A program made the position numbers and the translations under genes. A stretch of DNA of 64,000 bases from Hyphomicrobiales bacterium (GTDB taxonomy: Bacteria; Pseudomonadota; Alphaproteobacteria; Rhizobiales; Aestuariivirgaceae), in contig JANYHB010000003.1 in assembly GCA_025359265.1 (NCBI GenBank), positions 1-64,000 of the forward strand, given 5' to 3'. The notes below the pieces were generated by a model. The model did not search any database. It was not told the DNA's origin and was given only the letters and a program-made list of their open reading frames with translations. Of this stretch, positions 44,169 through 53,341 are shown piece after piece; the first letter of the stretch is position 1, and every line of letters starts with the position of its first letter.

Positions 44169-44897
44169 ATGGCGTTGGACGTTTCTTGGGGAGCAGCCGG
44201 CATTGCTGGTCTGCTCTCTTTCCTCAGCCCTTGTGTATTGCCATTGGTGCCCCCTTATCTGGTTTTTATCAGTGGCATTTCCTTGGATGATCTGAAACGC
44301 AATGCCCAGAGCCAGCGTGGCGTAATGCTAGCGTCGCTGGCCTTTGTGGCGGGCTTCACAACAGTGTTTGTGGCCTTAGGGGCTTCGGCCTCTTATGTGG
44401 GGCTGGTGTTGAAAAGCCAGCAGCATTTATTGGCGCAGATTGCAGGCATTTTCATTATCGTCATGGGGCTTAATTTTCTTGGCGTGTTCAAACTGGCGTT
44501 TTTGTCTCGCGAAAAACGCTATCAGCAGGAAAGCAAGCCCGTGGGCCTGTTGGGTGCTTATGCCATTGGTCTAGCTTTTGCATTTGGTTGGACGCCTTGC
44601 ATCGGGCCCGTGCTTGCGGCCATTCTTTCGATTGCGGCCAGCACTGAGAGTGTAAGCAAAGGGGCGGCATTGCTGGCGGTTTATTCACTGGGGTTAGGCA
44701 TTCCATTTTTGATTTCAGCGGCTGCCATGGATAAATTTCTCACATTTTTCTCCAACTTCAAGTCTCAGCTTGGCAAAGTTGAAAAAGCCATGGGTGGTTT
44801 GTTGGTTGTTGCCGGTGTGATGTTCCTTACCGGCTGGCTGCAAGTTGTGTCCTATTGGTTGATCGAAAAGTTCCCCGTGCTGTCTTCGATTGGTTGA
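44169..44897 (+). CDS. ccdA: cytochrome c biogenesis protein CcdA
   Basis: A 242-residue membrane protein with six hydrophobic helices and the two redox cysteines in S-P-C-V-L-P-L-V-P and W-T-P-C-I-G-P. It moves reducing power from cytosolic thioredoxin to the periplasm for cytochrome c maturation and other targets. The ATG lies three bases after msrA, suggesting a redox operon. Confidence 0.93.
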   Translation: MALDVSWGAAGIAGLLSFLSPCVLPLVPPYLVFISGISLDDLKRNAQSQRGVMLASLAFVAGFTTVFVALGASASYVGLVLKSQQHLLAQIAGIFIIVMGLNFLGVFKLAFLSREKRYQQESKPVGLLGAYAIGLAFAFGWTPCIGPVLAAILSIAASTESVSKGAALLAVYSLGLGIPFLISAAAMDKFLTFFSNFKSQLGKVEKAMGGLLVVAGVMFLTGWLQVVSYWLIEKFPVLSSIG

Positions 44898-44949
44898 TAA
44901 CTGAGTTTTGCGGCTGTTGTAGCGGTGGGGTTGTCGCTATCTATGCCTT

Positions 44950-45639
44950 GTGGCTGAACTGTTCAAAAAACTTGAAGGCATTTCAATTTGCGTGTTTGAC
45001 GCTTATGGCACGCTGTTTGACATGGCTTCGCCCGTGGCAAGGCAACAATCTATTCTGGGTGAAAAGGCCGCTGACGTGGCTAAACTCTGGCGTGCAAAAC
45101 AGCTGGAATATACCTGGGTTCGCAGCCTGATCGGCGTTCATGCCGACTTTTGGAAAGTGACGCGTGAGGCGCTGGATTTCACGTTGGAGGCCTTGGCGAT
45201 CAGCGAAGCTGGGCTGCCCGATGAGTTGATGACCGATGTATTGAAGCTGGATATGTATTCAGATGTTTTGTTGGCCTTGCAGGCATTGCGGACTAAGGGC
45301 AAGCGCCTGGCCATCTTGTCAAACGGCAGCCCTTCGATGCTGGATTCTTTGGTGCGTCACGCTGGTTTGGAAAAAATCTTTGAGCAGGTTTTGTCGGTGG
45401 AGGACGTGGGGATTTATAAGCCTAGCCGCCGGGTTTACCGCTTGGCCATGCAGAAATTTTCCATTCACGATGCGCCTTCGGTATGTTTCGTATCGGCTAA
45501 CGGTTGGGACGCACATTCTGCCGCCCAATTTGGCTTTCAGGCGGTGCGGCTGAAACGCAGTATTGTGCCCGATGATCGATTGCCCGGCATCTTATCGGCC
45601 GTGGTTACGAGTCTCGACCAGTTGGTGGATCTGGTTTGA
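44950..45639 (+). CDS. haloacid dehalogenase, type II
   Basis: A 229-residue HAD-fold enzyme: nucleophile Asp in V-F-D-A-Y-G-T-L-F-D, Ser/Asn in L-S-N-G-S-P, the Lys in Y-K-P-S-R-R-V-Y and the S-A-N-G-W-D-A loop. These match L-2-haloacid dehalogenases, which hydrolyse 2-chloro acids without metal. Start is a GTG at 44950. It is convergent with the VWD-type gene. Confidence 0.88.
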   Translation: MAELFKKLEGISICVFDAYGTLFDMASPVARQQSILGEKAADVAKLWRAKQLEYTWVRSLIGVHADFWKVTREALDFTLEALAISEAGLPDELMTDVLKLDMYSDVLLALQALRTKGKRLAILSNGSPSMLDSLVRHAGLEKIFEQVLSVEDVGIYKPSRRVYRLAMQKFSIHDAPSVCFVSANGWDAHSAAQFGFQAVRLKRSIVPDDRLPGILSAVVTSLDQLVDLV

Positions 45640-45665
45640 ACCCACCAACCTGCGCTGAAGTAACA

Positions 45666-47555
45666 TTACCTAATTTCTCCCACCGCCACGGGTGCTGGCG
45701 TTTTTGAATGAATTTTGGCAGCAGCTTCATTTCCAGTAAATGCCACATCAATCATGCAGGCATCAAGCAACGGGCCTTCTTTTACGCCCGCTTTAATGCA
45801 AATCGCTTGCACACGTTTGGCCAGTTGCGGGTCAAGGTCCTTGGCGTAAAAAGGCTTGGTTGGAATTCCTGAATTCACCCTTTCACCACACACGTTGAGC
45901 ATGGATTCTGCCGGCTTCACGCGCCAACTTTCACCATAGCGGCCATAGAATTCTTCAAATGCAAACGGGACTTTTAACAAATTTCCTTCGCGTGTTGCCA
46001 CCAAGTTTGGATCGTTTTTGGCGTTCACCAGCAATCCTTGCGCATCAATCGGCCATTGACCCAGGCCAACTTTCACATCGATATAATTCGCATTGACATC
46101 AGCGCGCACCCAATCGCCACTTGCTCCTCGAATGAGATAGCTATTTCCCTTCAATGTTATCTGCGTGCCGTCTGGAAATAGTCGCGCCCCTCCGCTGCGC
46201 ATCGCCAGGGGCTTGCCATTCACGAAAACGCGCTGCGGCGTCAAACAAACAGCGACTTTGGTTTTGCCCATTTGTGTTGCGATTGCTGAATTAACCGCAG
46301 CATTGGGCCAATTGGGTGCTCCGGAAATCTGGCGGTTTTGAACGACGAAACCGGCTTTTGTTTCGAGAAGTTCAAAATCTCCCCTAGCCTGAAAATCATA
46401 GAGCAGCCCGCTTAGCGTTGTCAGATGGGTATCGCCAACTGAAGTGGAAGCAGCGCAATTTGACGGTGCGCCACCAGCGATGCTCTCAGCAAAAATCAAA
46501 GCGGGGCCTGGTTGTGAGCCTACAGGAGCCGTCGGCCCAAAACTGAGATTATTTTTCTCAGCGGTGAAACCAACTGCACGGCAAATGGGAAGCCCATTAG
46601 ACCCGAAATTAATGCGCGTTCTGGTAACCAGCGCTGCGGTATTATTGAAACTGGCAGTGCCACCGCCGCTGCCATTGCCGCCGTCACCAAAGATATTAAA
46701 TTCGGCGATGGTCCAACCCGATGAAGCGTTGACTGAATTGTCGCCATTGCGTGAGAAGGCTGTGCCGCCAATAATCATTGTAATACTGTCTGCACCAGCA
46801 CTGGCAGCACCTGTGAGGGAGACTTGCCCCAGGTTTGTAATAGGAACAGCAGTTGTCGGCACAGCCCCGCTGAGATTGCTCAGCTGTACACAATCCTGAT
46901 GGCTGCCAACCATGAAGAATTGAAAGTTTGCCGGGCAGGCGGTACCAAAATCAGTCAACCAGTATTGAATGAAAGCGCGGTGCGACACATTGTTATTTTC
47001 AAATACAAATTGCTCCCAGCCTTTGCATGCGGCGTTTGCTGAAGTAGAGCATGTTGTAGTGGTGAAGAATTCGGTATTGATTTGCAGTGTGTAAGCATTG
47101 GCAATCGAAGCCCCGGCGTTTCCGATTGGCCCGGATTCGCTGGTCACGTTCGTTAGTGTGTCAAAAGAGCCCGTAGCCGACGAAATGATGCCGCTGGGGG
47201 CTTGCGCGGCGATGTCATCGCCATTGCCAACAATATCGGGGACGATGCCAGCTCTCGGCAGCAAGGGCATTTTAGGCCCGGCAACGCATGCAATCTCTTG
47301 CCATTCGAGCGATGGAAATTTGCTGGTGAAGCAACCCTTTTTGGGCTGCGGAACCGTGCCGATCTTGGCGCGCCAATCGGACTGGGCTCCATATTCTTCT
47401 TCGGAAAGCAGTGGTTCCACCCGAACTGCCGCAGCAACGGCAGTTTTTGTTTTATCGGCTGCAAATGCATGTGGCATTAGCAAAAACGCCGACAAGACGA
47501 GCGCCATTAATTTTGCAAGATTGAAATGGATTGTGGAGCGCGAATAATAATTCAT
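45666..47555 (-). CDS. large secreted protein with VWD-like domain
   Basis: A 629-residue protein with a signal peptide (cut after A-F-A, about residue 32), a long Ser/Thr/Gly/Asn-rich beta region (residues 90-380, with six or more cysteines), and a VWD-like segment near residues 395-440 (V-G-D-T-H-L-T-T-L-S-G-L-L-Y-D-F, F-E-L-L-E, V-V-Q-N-R). A GGGAGG ribosome site precedes the ATG at 47555; an in-frame ATG at 47651 gives a non-export start. The role is not known: adhesion or matrix are possible. It follows the beta-barrel gene at 47702-49033 in the same direction. Confidence 0.75.
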   Translation of the reverse strand: MNYYSRSTIHFNLAKLMALVLSAFLLMPHAFAADKTKTAVAAAVRVEPLLSEEEYGAQSDWRAKIGTVPQPKKGCFTSKFPSLEWQEIACVAGPKMPLLPRAGIVPDIVGNGDDIAAQAPSGIISSATGSFDTLTNVTSESGPIGNAGASIANAYTLQINTEFFTTTTCSTSANAACKGWEQFVFENNNVSHRAFIQYWLTDFGTACPANFQFFMVGSHQDCVQLSNLSGAVPTTAVPITNLGQVSLTGAASAGADSITMIIGGTAFSRNGDNSVNASSGWTIAEFNIFGDGGNGSGGGTASFNNTAALVTRTRINFGSNGLPICRAVGFTAEKNNLSFGPTAPVGSQPGPALIFAESIAGGAPSNCAASTSVGDTHLTTLSGLLYDFQARGDFELLETKAGFVVQNRQISGAPNWPNAAVNSAIATQMGKTKVAVCLTPQRVFVNGKPLAMRSGGARLFPDGTQITLKGNSYLIRGASGDWVRADVNANYIDVKVGLGQWPIDAQGLLVNAKNDPNLVATREGNLLKVPFAFEEFYGRYGESWRVKPAESMLNVCGERVNSGIPTKPFYAKDLDPQLAKRVQAICIKAGVKEGPLLDACMIDVAFTGNEAAAKIHSKTPAPVAVGEIR

Positions 47556-47627
47556 ACAAACCTCCCATGTGATGAGTTGGCAGTAAAGAATTAAGACAAT
47601 TCGAACGATCAAATATTGGATGTGGCA

Positions 47628-47656
47628 TTCATACGATTGTTTCAACGTCACTGCAA
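47628..47656 (-). promoter_or_regulatory. candidate promoter of the VWD-type gene
   Basis: On the minus strand TTGCAG (47651-47656) and TATGAA (47628-47633) are 17 bases apart, giving a leader of about 65 bases before the ATG at 47555. The match is moderate. Confidence 0.3.
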
Positions 47657-47701
47657 GGTTGAATTTGTAATGCGCTGCTGGTTGAAAAAGTCAGTGGCGG
47701 C

Positions 47702-49033
47702 TTAAGGGCGCACAACCATGGAGACAGTTGCGCGCTGCTCATCGTAGTTTGCGCCCGCGGTTGCGGCGTTGAACCATGTGCTTTGCAAGGTTCCGCTGAG
47801 AGACAGGTAAGGGTTGAGCTGCCAATTGGCGCCTGCGCTGGCAATAAGCGTTGTATCAATGCCGCTGCCCGTGTTTGAAAACGTTGCGGTTCCGCCACTG
47901 TGCAAAGTGACGTTGTCGCGCACGGCATAAGACGCATTGAGACCAGCGGTCCACGTGGGGGTGGCTGAAACGCCCGCCAATTCGGATTCTGCCAAACCAA
48001 CGCCACTAGAGGCCACAACGTTCCACAAAGGCGTTGGGCTCCATGTAAGTGAGCCAGTAAGGCCCACCGCCATAGCGGTTTTCAACGCCGGATCATCATA
48101 ACTGCGGGCGATGAAATTAGCCGAGAAATCCCCCGTCCAAATTGGCCCGTCTTGCAGCACAACGCCAAAAGCTGCACCCACACCCTGTGAGTTTCGCTTT
48201 TGCCCATTGCGGTCCACTGTCTGGTCGTGAAAGCGCGGATCATATGTAAGTTCCACATAGGGTTTTAGCCGCGCAGCGGTTGAACCCCAGCTGGCGCGCA
48301 GGCTGAAGAGGGGTTCGATATAATTTCGATCTGCATTAATTTCAGTGCCGCCAGCAGAGAGCGAAACATTGCCATAAGCTTGGCGCTTAACACCGAATTT
48401 GACTTGGCCTTGCAGTGGCCCGAAATCATGGTTGAGTGCCGCACTGGTGCCCGCCGTCCAATCCTGCCTTCCGCCTACAGCGCCATTGGGCACTTCAGAT
48501 GAACCGGCCGAAGTGGAAGTCACGTAGGCATTGGCCGCAAATTCTGCAAAAGTTGTATGGCGAATGTCCAAGCGGAATTGCGTTTCCGCAGATCCAGTCA
48601 GCGTGTTGGCGCCGGGCGTCGCCAGATAGTTTAACCATTCTGCATTTATGTTTCCCCGCCAATTATGCCTTGGCCATTCGCTTTGAAAAGCCAGTGAAGG
48701 TTTCAAACTCAATCCTACATCAGATTGCCGAGTGGTGGTTGAAAGATTCACGTTGTTTGTCACCACCGTGCCAATTTCCAAACTGGGCTTGAGTTGAAAC
48801 GCGCCATCGTCGTATCCCGTCACCTTATCAAGATCGGCGACGCGGCGTGGTGCTTTGCGGGAGGGCGGTTCATCGGGCAGGGCCGGTATCATCGTAACAG
48901 GTGCAGGATCTATTACAGTCTCACTGCCGTATATCGGATTTTCACCAGGGGTCAGCACTTGCGCATGTGCAAGCGCCTTGGCCCAGAGCGCCAATGCCAA
49001 AGCAACTGAAACCATGAGACGCAACTGACCCAT
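47702..49033 (-). CDS. outer-membrane beta-barrel protein (BBP2-like)
   Basis: A 443-residue protein with a signal peptide (cut after A-H-A, about residue 24), an acidic/Pro linker and about 370 residues of alternating amphipathic strands ending in the aromatic/hydrophobic strand S-M-V-V-R-P. It fits the outer membrane beta-barrel family PF10082 found with exopolysaccharide or export genes. It precedes the VWD-type gene by 146 bases, so the two could be a secreted protein and its outer-membrane partner; inference. Confidence 0.8.
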   Translation of the reverse strand: MGQLRLMVSVALALALWAKALAHAQVLTPGENPIYGSETVIDPAPVTMIPALPDEPPSRKAPRRVADLDKVTGYDDGAFQLKPSLEIGTVVTNNVNLSTTTRQSDVGLSLKPSLAFQSEWPRHNWRGNINAEWLNYLATPGANTLTGSAETQFRLDIRHTTFAEFAANAYVTSTSAGSSEVPNGAVGGRQDWTAGTSAALNHDFGPLQGQVKFGVKRQAYGNVSLSAGGTEINADRNYIEPLFSLRASWGSTAARLKPYVELTYDPRFHDQTVDRNGQKRNSQGVGAAFGVVLQDGPIWTGDFSANFIARSYDDPALKTAMAVGLTGSLTWSPTPLWNVVASSGVGLAESELAGVSATPTWTAGLNASYAVRDNVTLHSGGTATFSNTGSGIDTTLIASAGANWQLNPYLSLSGTLQSTWFNAATAGANYDEQRATVSMVVRP

Positions 49034-49057
49034 GCGTCGACTTTAAGGAGATTATGG

Positions 49058-49696
49058 TTAACGCTTACTTTCCACAGATAAACCATTCAGCAAAACGTCG
49101 ACCCCGGCGGACACCACTAGCTCAGGCGTGCGCTTGGTAAAAAGGTCTTGCGCGTTAAATAATCGCGGCTTGTGCAGGCAGCCCGAAATCAAGTCAATAA
49201 ACTGCATTGCCGCCATTTCAGCATCGACTTGTCGCATTTGCCCTTGGGCCATTTTTGTTTCGAAATACGTCTTGATGCGGGCAATGGCGAAAGCCGGCCC
49301 GGCTTGAAAAAAGGCTCTACCAATTTCAGGAAATTTTTCAGACGTTGCGGCCACCATGCGCACTTGGGCAATCGAGTCGGCCGAAGTCATGCGTTCTGCC
49401 ATGCGCAAGCCAAGCTCAATCAACACTTCGCGCATCGGCCTGGCGTCATCCAAATGGTGCACAGTTTGCTCCGCTTGTTCGCGGCGATCATGGTAGACGA
49501 GAGCTTCAAACAATTTTTCCTTGGACGGAAAATAGGCATAAACCGTGCCTTTAGAGACACTTGCCGCCTTGACAATGTCATTCATTGAAGCCCCGTCAAA
49601 GCCTTGCGCCAAAAAGCACAGCCGCGCTCCATCTAAAATTTGTTGCCGCTTGGCTGTATCTAAACTCTCATTTGCTGCGTTGATAAGCGTGGTCAT
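49058..49696 (-). CDS. TetR/AcrR-family transcriptional regulator
   Basis: A 212-residue TetR protein. The N-terminal HTH is clear: I-L-D-G-A-R-L-C-F-L-A-Q-G-F-D-G-A-S-M-N-D-I-V, S-K-G-T-V-Y-A-Y-F-P-S-K-E-K-L-F. The C-terminal part is the ligand/dimer domain (TetR_C type). It is divergent from an emrAB-type pump with two palindromes in between, so it almost surely represses the pump and itself until a toxic ligand binds. Confidence 0.93.
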   Translation of the reverse strand: MTTLINAANESLDTAKRQQILDGARLCFLAQGFDGASMNDIVKAASVSKGTVYAYFPSKEKLFEALVYHDRREQAEQTVHHLDDARPMREVLIELGLRMAERMTSADSIAQVRMVAATSEKFPEIGRAFFQAGPAFAIARIKTYFETKMAQGQMRQVDAEMAAMQFIDLISGCLHKPRLFNAQDLFTKRTPELVVSAGVDVLLNGLSVESKR

Positions 49697-49710
49697 AAAA
49701 AATTTCCAAT

Positions 49711-49729
49711 AGACTGAACGGTTCAGTCT
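49711..49729. promoter_or_regulatory. TetR operator 1
   Basis: A perfect palindrome AGACTGAAC-G-GTTCAGTCT (nine-base arms around a central G), 15 bases from the regulator start codon. It shares the core TGAAC-x-GTTC with the second site. Confidence 0.8.
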
Positions 49730-49765
49730 TGTGCATAGCAGCTCGTCGTGTTATATGCAAGACGT

Positions 49766-49780
49766 ACTGAACCGTTCGGT
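49766..49780. promoter_or_regulatory. TetR operator 2
   Basis: ACTGAAC-C-GTTCGGT, the same palindrome as operator 1 with one mismatch in the arm. The centres are 53 bases apart, about five helical turns, so both sites face the same side of the DNA. Confidence 0.75.
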
Positions 49781-49831
49781 TTATTTTATCGTTGATTGGC
49801 ATAGTGCCGAATTAAAAAAAATTGATTGAGA

Positions 49832-50971
49832 ATGCAAATGTCGAGCCCTGCTTTGAAGAAAACCAGCAATGAAGCGCCGATTTTAGCGCCTGCGCCCGCC
49901 CGGGCAGGAGTTGAGCCCGCTTTACCGAAAAAAGCCCCGCCTGTGCGCCGCATTGTGCTGATTGTCTTAGCCCTCGTAGTTTTGGGCTTCGCTGCCAAGT
50001 ATGGTTATGAATATATCACAGTTGGGCGTTTTCAGATTTCAACAGATGATGCATATGTGAAGGCCGATACATCTCTCCTCAGTGCAAAAGTTTCAGGATT
50101 GGTAACTGAATCGCCCGTTGCCAACAATACAGCGGTTAAAGCCGGCGATGTGGTACTGCGGCTCGACGCCAAGGATTATGAACTTGCCGTTGCCTCGGCC
50201 AAAGCCAAGTTAGCCTCGCAGCAGGCGGCCATAAGTGTATTTGCCAAACAGAAGATTGCTCAAGCTGCACAGGTTGCTGCCGCGCAAGCACAAGTGCAGA
50301 GTGCCAGAGCTGTTGAGCTGAACGCCGCACTTACCCAACAACGCGCCAGCCAAATGGTGAAAACCAATGTTGGCACGCAGCAGGCGCTGGATGATGCAAA
50401 CCGCGCACGCGACACAACTCAAGCCAGCGTTACAGCGGCTGAATCAAATGTGGCTGCGGCGCAAGCGCAAATGGGCGTGTTGGAAGCCAATGAACAGCAA
50501 GCAACCAGTGTTCTGGCAGAGTTGCAAGTGGCACTTGAAAAGGCCCAGCACGATATGTCATTCGCTGAAATCCGGGCGCCTTTTGATGGGGTAATTGCCA
50601 ATCGCGCCGTGGCTGTTGGACAGTTTGTGCAACCGGGCACCAATTTGATGGCGCTGGTACCCGTGCAGAAAAGCTTCATCACTGCCAATTTCAAAGAAAC
50701 GCAACTGGTTGACATTCATCCCGGCCAGAAAGTTGCTGTCACTGTAGACGCTTTCAAGGATGGCAAATTCGAGGGCGTGGTAGATAGTGTATCGCCATCC
50801 TCAGGCGCTGAATTCTCTTTGTTGCCCCCCGATAATGCCACCGGCAATTTCACAAAAATCACACAACGCTTTCCGGTGAAAGTTTTGCTGTCATCCGAAG
50901 TCTCGATGAAGTTGCGCCCCGGTCAGTCAGTTTCGGTGGATATTGACACGCGCGACAAAGGCGGCAACTAA
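49832..50971 (+). CDS. HlyD/EmrA-family membrane fusion protein
   Basis: A 379-residue periplasmic adaptor: Pro/Ala-rich cytosolic start, one membrane helix (about residues 40-60), lipoyl half-domains around a long alpha-hairpin rich in Ala/Gln (residues 110-235), and a C-terminal beta-barrel with F-I-T-A-N-F-K-E-T-Q. This is the EmrA pattern. It pairs with the MFS gene five bases downstream. No outer-membrane channel gene is adjacent. The start may be 49832 or the nearby ATG at 49838. Confidence 0.92.
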   Translation: MQMSSPALKKTSNEAPILAPAPARAGVEPALPKKAPPVRRIVLIVLALVVLGFAAKYGYEYITVGRFQISTDDAYVKADTSLLSAKVSGLVTESPVANNTAVKAGDVVLRLDAKDYELAVASAKAKLASQQAAISVFAKQKIAQAAQVAAAQAQVQSARAVELNAALTQQRASQMVKTNVGTQQALDDANRARDTTQASVTAAESNVAAAQAQMGVLEANEQQATSVLAELQVALEKAQHDMSFAEIRAPFDGVIANRAVAVGQFVQPGTNLMALVPVQKSFITANFKETQLVDIHPGQKVAVTVDAFKDGKFEGVVDSVSPSSGAEFSLLPPDNATGNFTKITQRFPVKVLLSSEVSMKLRPGQSVSVDIDTRDKGGN

Positions 50972-50975
50972 CGCC

Positions 50976-52547
50976 ATGTCTGCCACGGCCACTATTGTCC
51001 AAGCGCCCGAGAAAAGCGTGCCTGCAAAGCACCTTGTTGCGTTTTTCTTCATGGTTTTTGGCATGTTCATGGCGATTTTGGATATTCAGATTGTATCCTC
51101 TTCGCTGGCTGAAATCCAAGCTGGCATATCAGCCAGCGCTGACGAAATCCCTTGGGTGCAGACGAGTTATCTGATTGCTGAAGTGGTGATGATCCCGCTT
51201 TCTGGCACTTTGACACGGATTTTTTCGACCCGCTGGCTATTCGTCGCGGCGGCAGCAAGCTTCACGTTGATGAGCTTGATGTGCGCGCTCTCAGGTTCCA
51301 TCGGGGAAATGATGGTCTGGCGCGCCTTGCAAGGCTTCCTTGGTGGCGCCATGATTCCAACAGTTTTTTCAACGCTCTTTACAATTTTCCCGCCCAAACA
51401 GCGTGCTGTTTTCTCACCAGTCATTGGTCTCATTGCCACGCTGGCCCCCACGATTGGGCCAACGGTCGGCGGATATCTCACCGATATTTTTTCGTGGCAT
51501 TGGCTGTTTCTGGTCAACATCATTCCAGGGATTTGCGTGACGATAGGCACTTGGTTGACTATTGATTTTGATCAACCCAATTTGAAGCTTATCAAAACCT
51601 TCGACTGGACAGGAATGTTCATGTTGGCAATTTTTCTAGGTTCACTTGAATATATTTTGGAAGAGGGAGCAGCTGATGATTGGTTGAATTCTCCCGTCAT
51701 TCGAAACCTTATCATTGCTTGTGCCGCATCTGGTTCTCTATTTTTCTGGCGTATGTTCACCAGGCCAAATCCATTGGTTGATTTTTCGGCCTTCAAAAAT
51801 CGCAACTTCACGGCGGGCTGCATTTTTTCATTCACCATGGGCATTGGGCTTTATGGCCTCACTTATTTATATCCCGTTTATCTGGCGCGGATTCAAAACT
51901 ATTCATCTTTGATGATTGGCCAAACCATGTTTGTGACGGGCATTGCCATGTTTTTGACAGCACCCGTTGCAGGGCGACTTTCGACACGTGTTGACCCACG
52001 CCTTATGATTGGCGGTGGGTTTGTGGGTTTTGCCATTGGCACTTGGCAAGCGCACTACATTTCATCTGATTGGGGCTTCACAGAACTTCTCATCCCGCAG
52101 ATTTTGCGCGGCGTTTCCTTGATGATGTGCATGGTGACTGTCACCAACATTGCCCTTGGGGACTTAACCCCAGCAATGCTTCGCGGTGGTTCTGGTCTTT
52201 TCAATCTCACGCGTAATCTTGGCGGTGCGGTTGGCCTTGCGCTGATCAACACAACCATGAACCAGCGATTTGATTTGCATCTTCAACGCCTGCATGAATC
52301 AGTGGGTTGGAGTGATGGCATAGCCGTGCAGACGTTGAGCAATATGACGCATGTGTTCAGCAGGCTTGGCTCTAACGCGGACTTGGCGGCACTCAAGCAG
52401 TTTTCACTTTTGGTGCGAAAACAATCGTTCACACTGGCGATTGCGGATATCTTCTTTTTGCTCACACTGGTATTCCTCAGCATCATCCTTTTGCTGCCCC
52501 TGTTGAAACGAGCGAAGCCCGCCGGGGGTGGTGCTGGCGGGCATTAG
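50976..52547 (+). CDS. EmrB/QacA-type MFS drug exporter (DHA2 family)
   Basis: A 523-residue transporter with 14 predicted helices. DHA2 motifs: F-M-A-I-L-D-I-Q-I-V near residue 35, W-V-Q-T-S-Y-L-I-A-E and the R-A-L-Q-G-F-x-G-G-A-M-I-P motif. With the HlyD-type protein it would pump drugs, detergents or uncouplers through an outer-membrane channel. The ATG at 50976 is four bases after the upstream stop; the pair is controlled by the divergent TetR gene. Confidence 0.94.
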   Translation: MSATATIVQAPEKSVPAKHLVAFFFMVFGMFMAILDIQIVSSSLAEIQAGISASADEIPWVQTSYLIAEVVMIPLSGTLTRIFSTRWLFVAAAASFTLMSLMCALSGSIGEMMVWRALQGFLGGAMIPTVFSTLFTIFPPKQRAVFSPVIGLIATLAPTIGPTVGGYLTDIFSWHWLFLVNIIPGICVTIGTWLTIDFDQPNLKLIKTFDWTGMFMLAIFLGSLEYILEEGAADDWLNSPVIRNLIIACAASGSLFFWRMFTRPNPLVDFSAFKNRNFTAGCIFSFTMGIGLYGLTYLYPVYLARIQNYSSLMIGQTMFVTGIAMFLTAPVAGRLSTRVDPRLMIGGGFVGFAIGTWQAHYISSDWGFTELLIPQILRGVSLMMCMVTVTNIALGDLTPAMLRGGSGLFNLTRNLGGAVGLALINTTMNQRFDLHLQRLHESVGWSDGIAVQTLSNMTHVFSRLGSNADLAALKQFSLLVRKQSFTLAIADIFFLLTLVFLSIILLLPLLKRAKPAGGGAGGH

Positions 52548-52550
52548 CCC

Positions 52551-53339
52551 TCAAACCAACGTGCGGTTTCCAAGACTGGGCTGAACACGTGAACGCTGGT
52601 GAGCCCTCACGGCGTTGCCAAAGGCCTTGAATAATTTTGTTGAGTCAGGATTTTGCGCCGCCTTGTATTCAGGGTGCCACTGCGTTGCCAAGGCAAATGA
52701 CATGGCGCCCTTCACCGAAATAGCTTCAATAACGCCATCGGCTGCGGTGGCTTCCACAACAAGGCCTTGACCCAGTTGTTTTATGCCTTGGCGGTGCACG
52801 CTGTTCACCCGCGTGTGATCTTTGCCGAGAATGCGCTCCAACAATCCACCATTTTGGATTTTGATATCATGGGCAGCACCATAACGAACATCTGCGTCTT
52901 CACCCTCGCCGCGATGATCTAATCGTCCTTCCTGTTCCTGTAACTCCGTTTCCAAAGTTCCGCCCATCACCACGTTCAGTTCTTGAAATCCGCGGCATAT
53001 GCAGAACAACGGAATACCTTGATCAATCACGGCGCGGATGAGTTTGAGGGTTGTATAATCTCGGCCCAGATCAAACGGCTCATGTGCCGTTGTGGGTTGC
53101 TCGCCATAAAATGGCGGATGAACATTGGAGACAGCTCCGGTCATCAATACACCATCTAAATGTTCCAGCAGCGAACCGATCTGATCTGCATCAATGAGCG
53201 ATGGGATCATCACGGCCAGTACCCCAGATACATCCGTCAGTGCACGGACGTATTTATCGCCGAGTGAGTGAAAAAGAAAACCCGATTTCTCAAACGTATC
53301 AGCGGGAAGCCCCACGAGAGGCAAGGATTTTGTAGACAT
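52551..53339 (-). CDS. gamma-glutamyl-gamma-aminobutyrate hydrolase-type class I amidotransferase
   Basis: A 262-residue PuuD-like peptidase C26 enzyme. The nucleophile is in F-C-I-C-R-G-F-Q-E-L-N-V, with L-M-T-G-A-V-S-N-V before it (usual G-G-x-x-x-V) and the catalytic Q-W-H-P-E-Y near the end. In E. coli PuuD cleaves gamma-glutamyl-GABA in putrescine breakdown; other puu genes are not seen here. Start at 53339, two bases after the chrA stop in coding order. Confidence 0.88.
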   Translation of the reverse strand: MSTKSLPLVGLPADTFEKSGFLFHSLGDKYVRALTDVSGVLAVMIPSLIDADQIGSLLEHLDGVLMTGAVSNVHPPFYGEQPTTAHEPFDLGRDYTTLKLIRAVIDQGIPLFCICRGFQELNVVMGGTLETELQEQEGRLDHRGEGEDADVRYGAAHDIKIQNGGLLERILGKDHTRVNSVHRQGIKQLGQGLVVEATAADGVIEAISVKGAMSFALATQWHPEYKAAQNPDSTKLFKAFGNAVRAHQRSRVQPSLGNRTLV

Positions 53340-53341
53340 GA

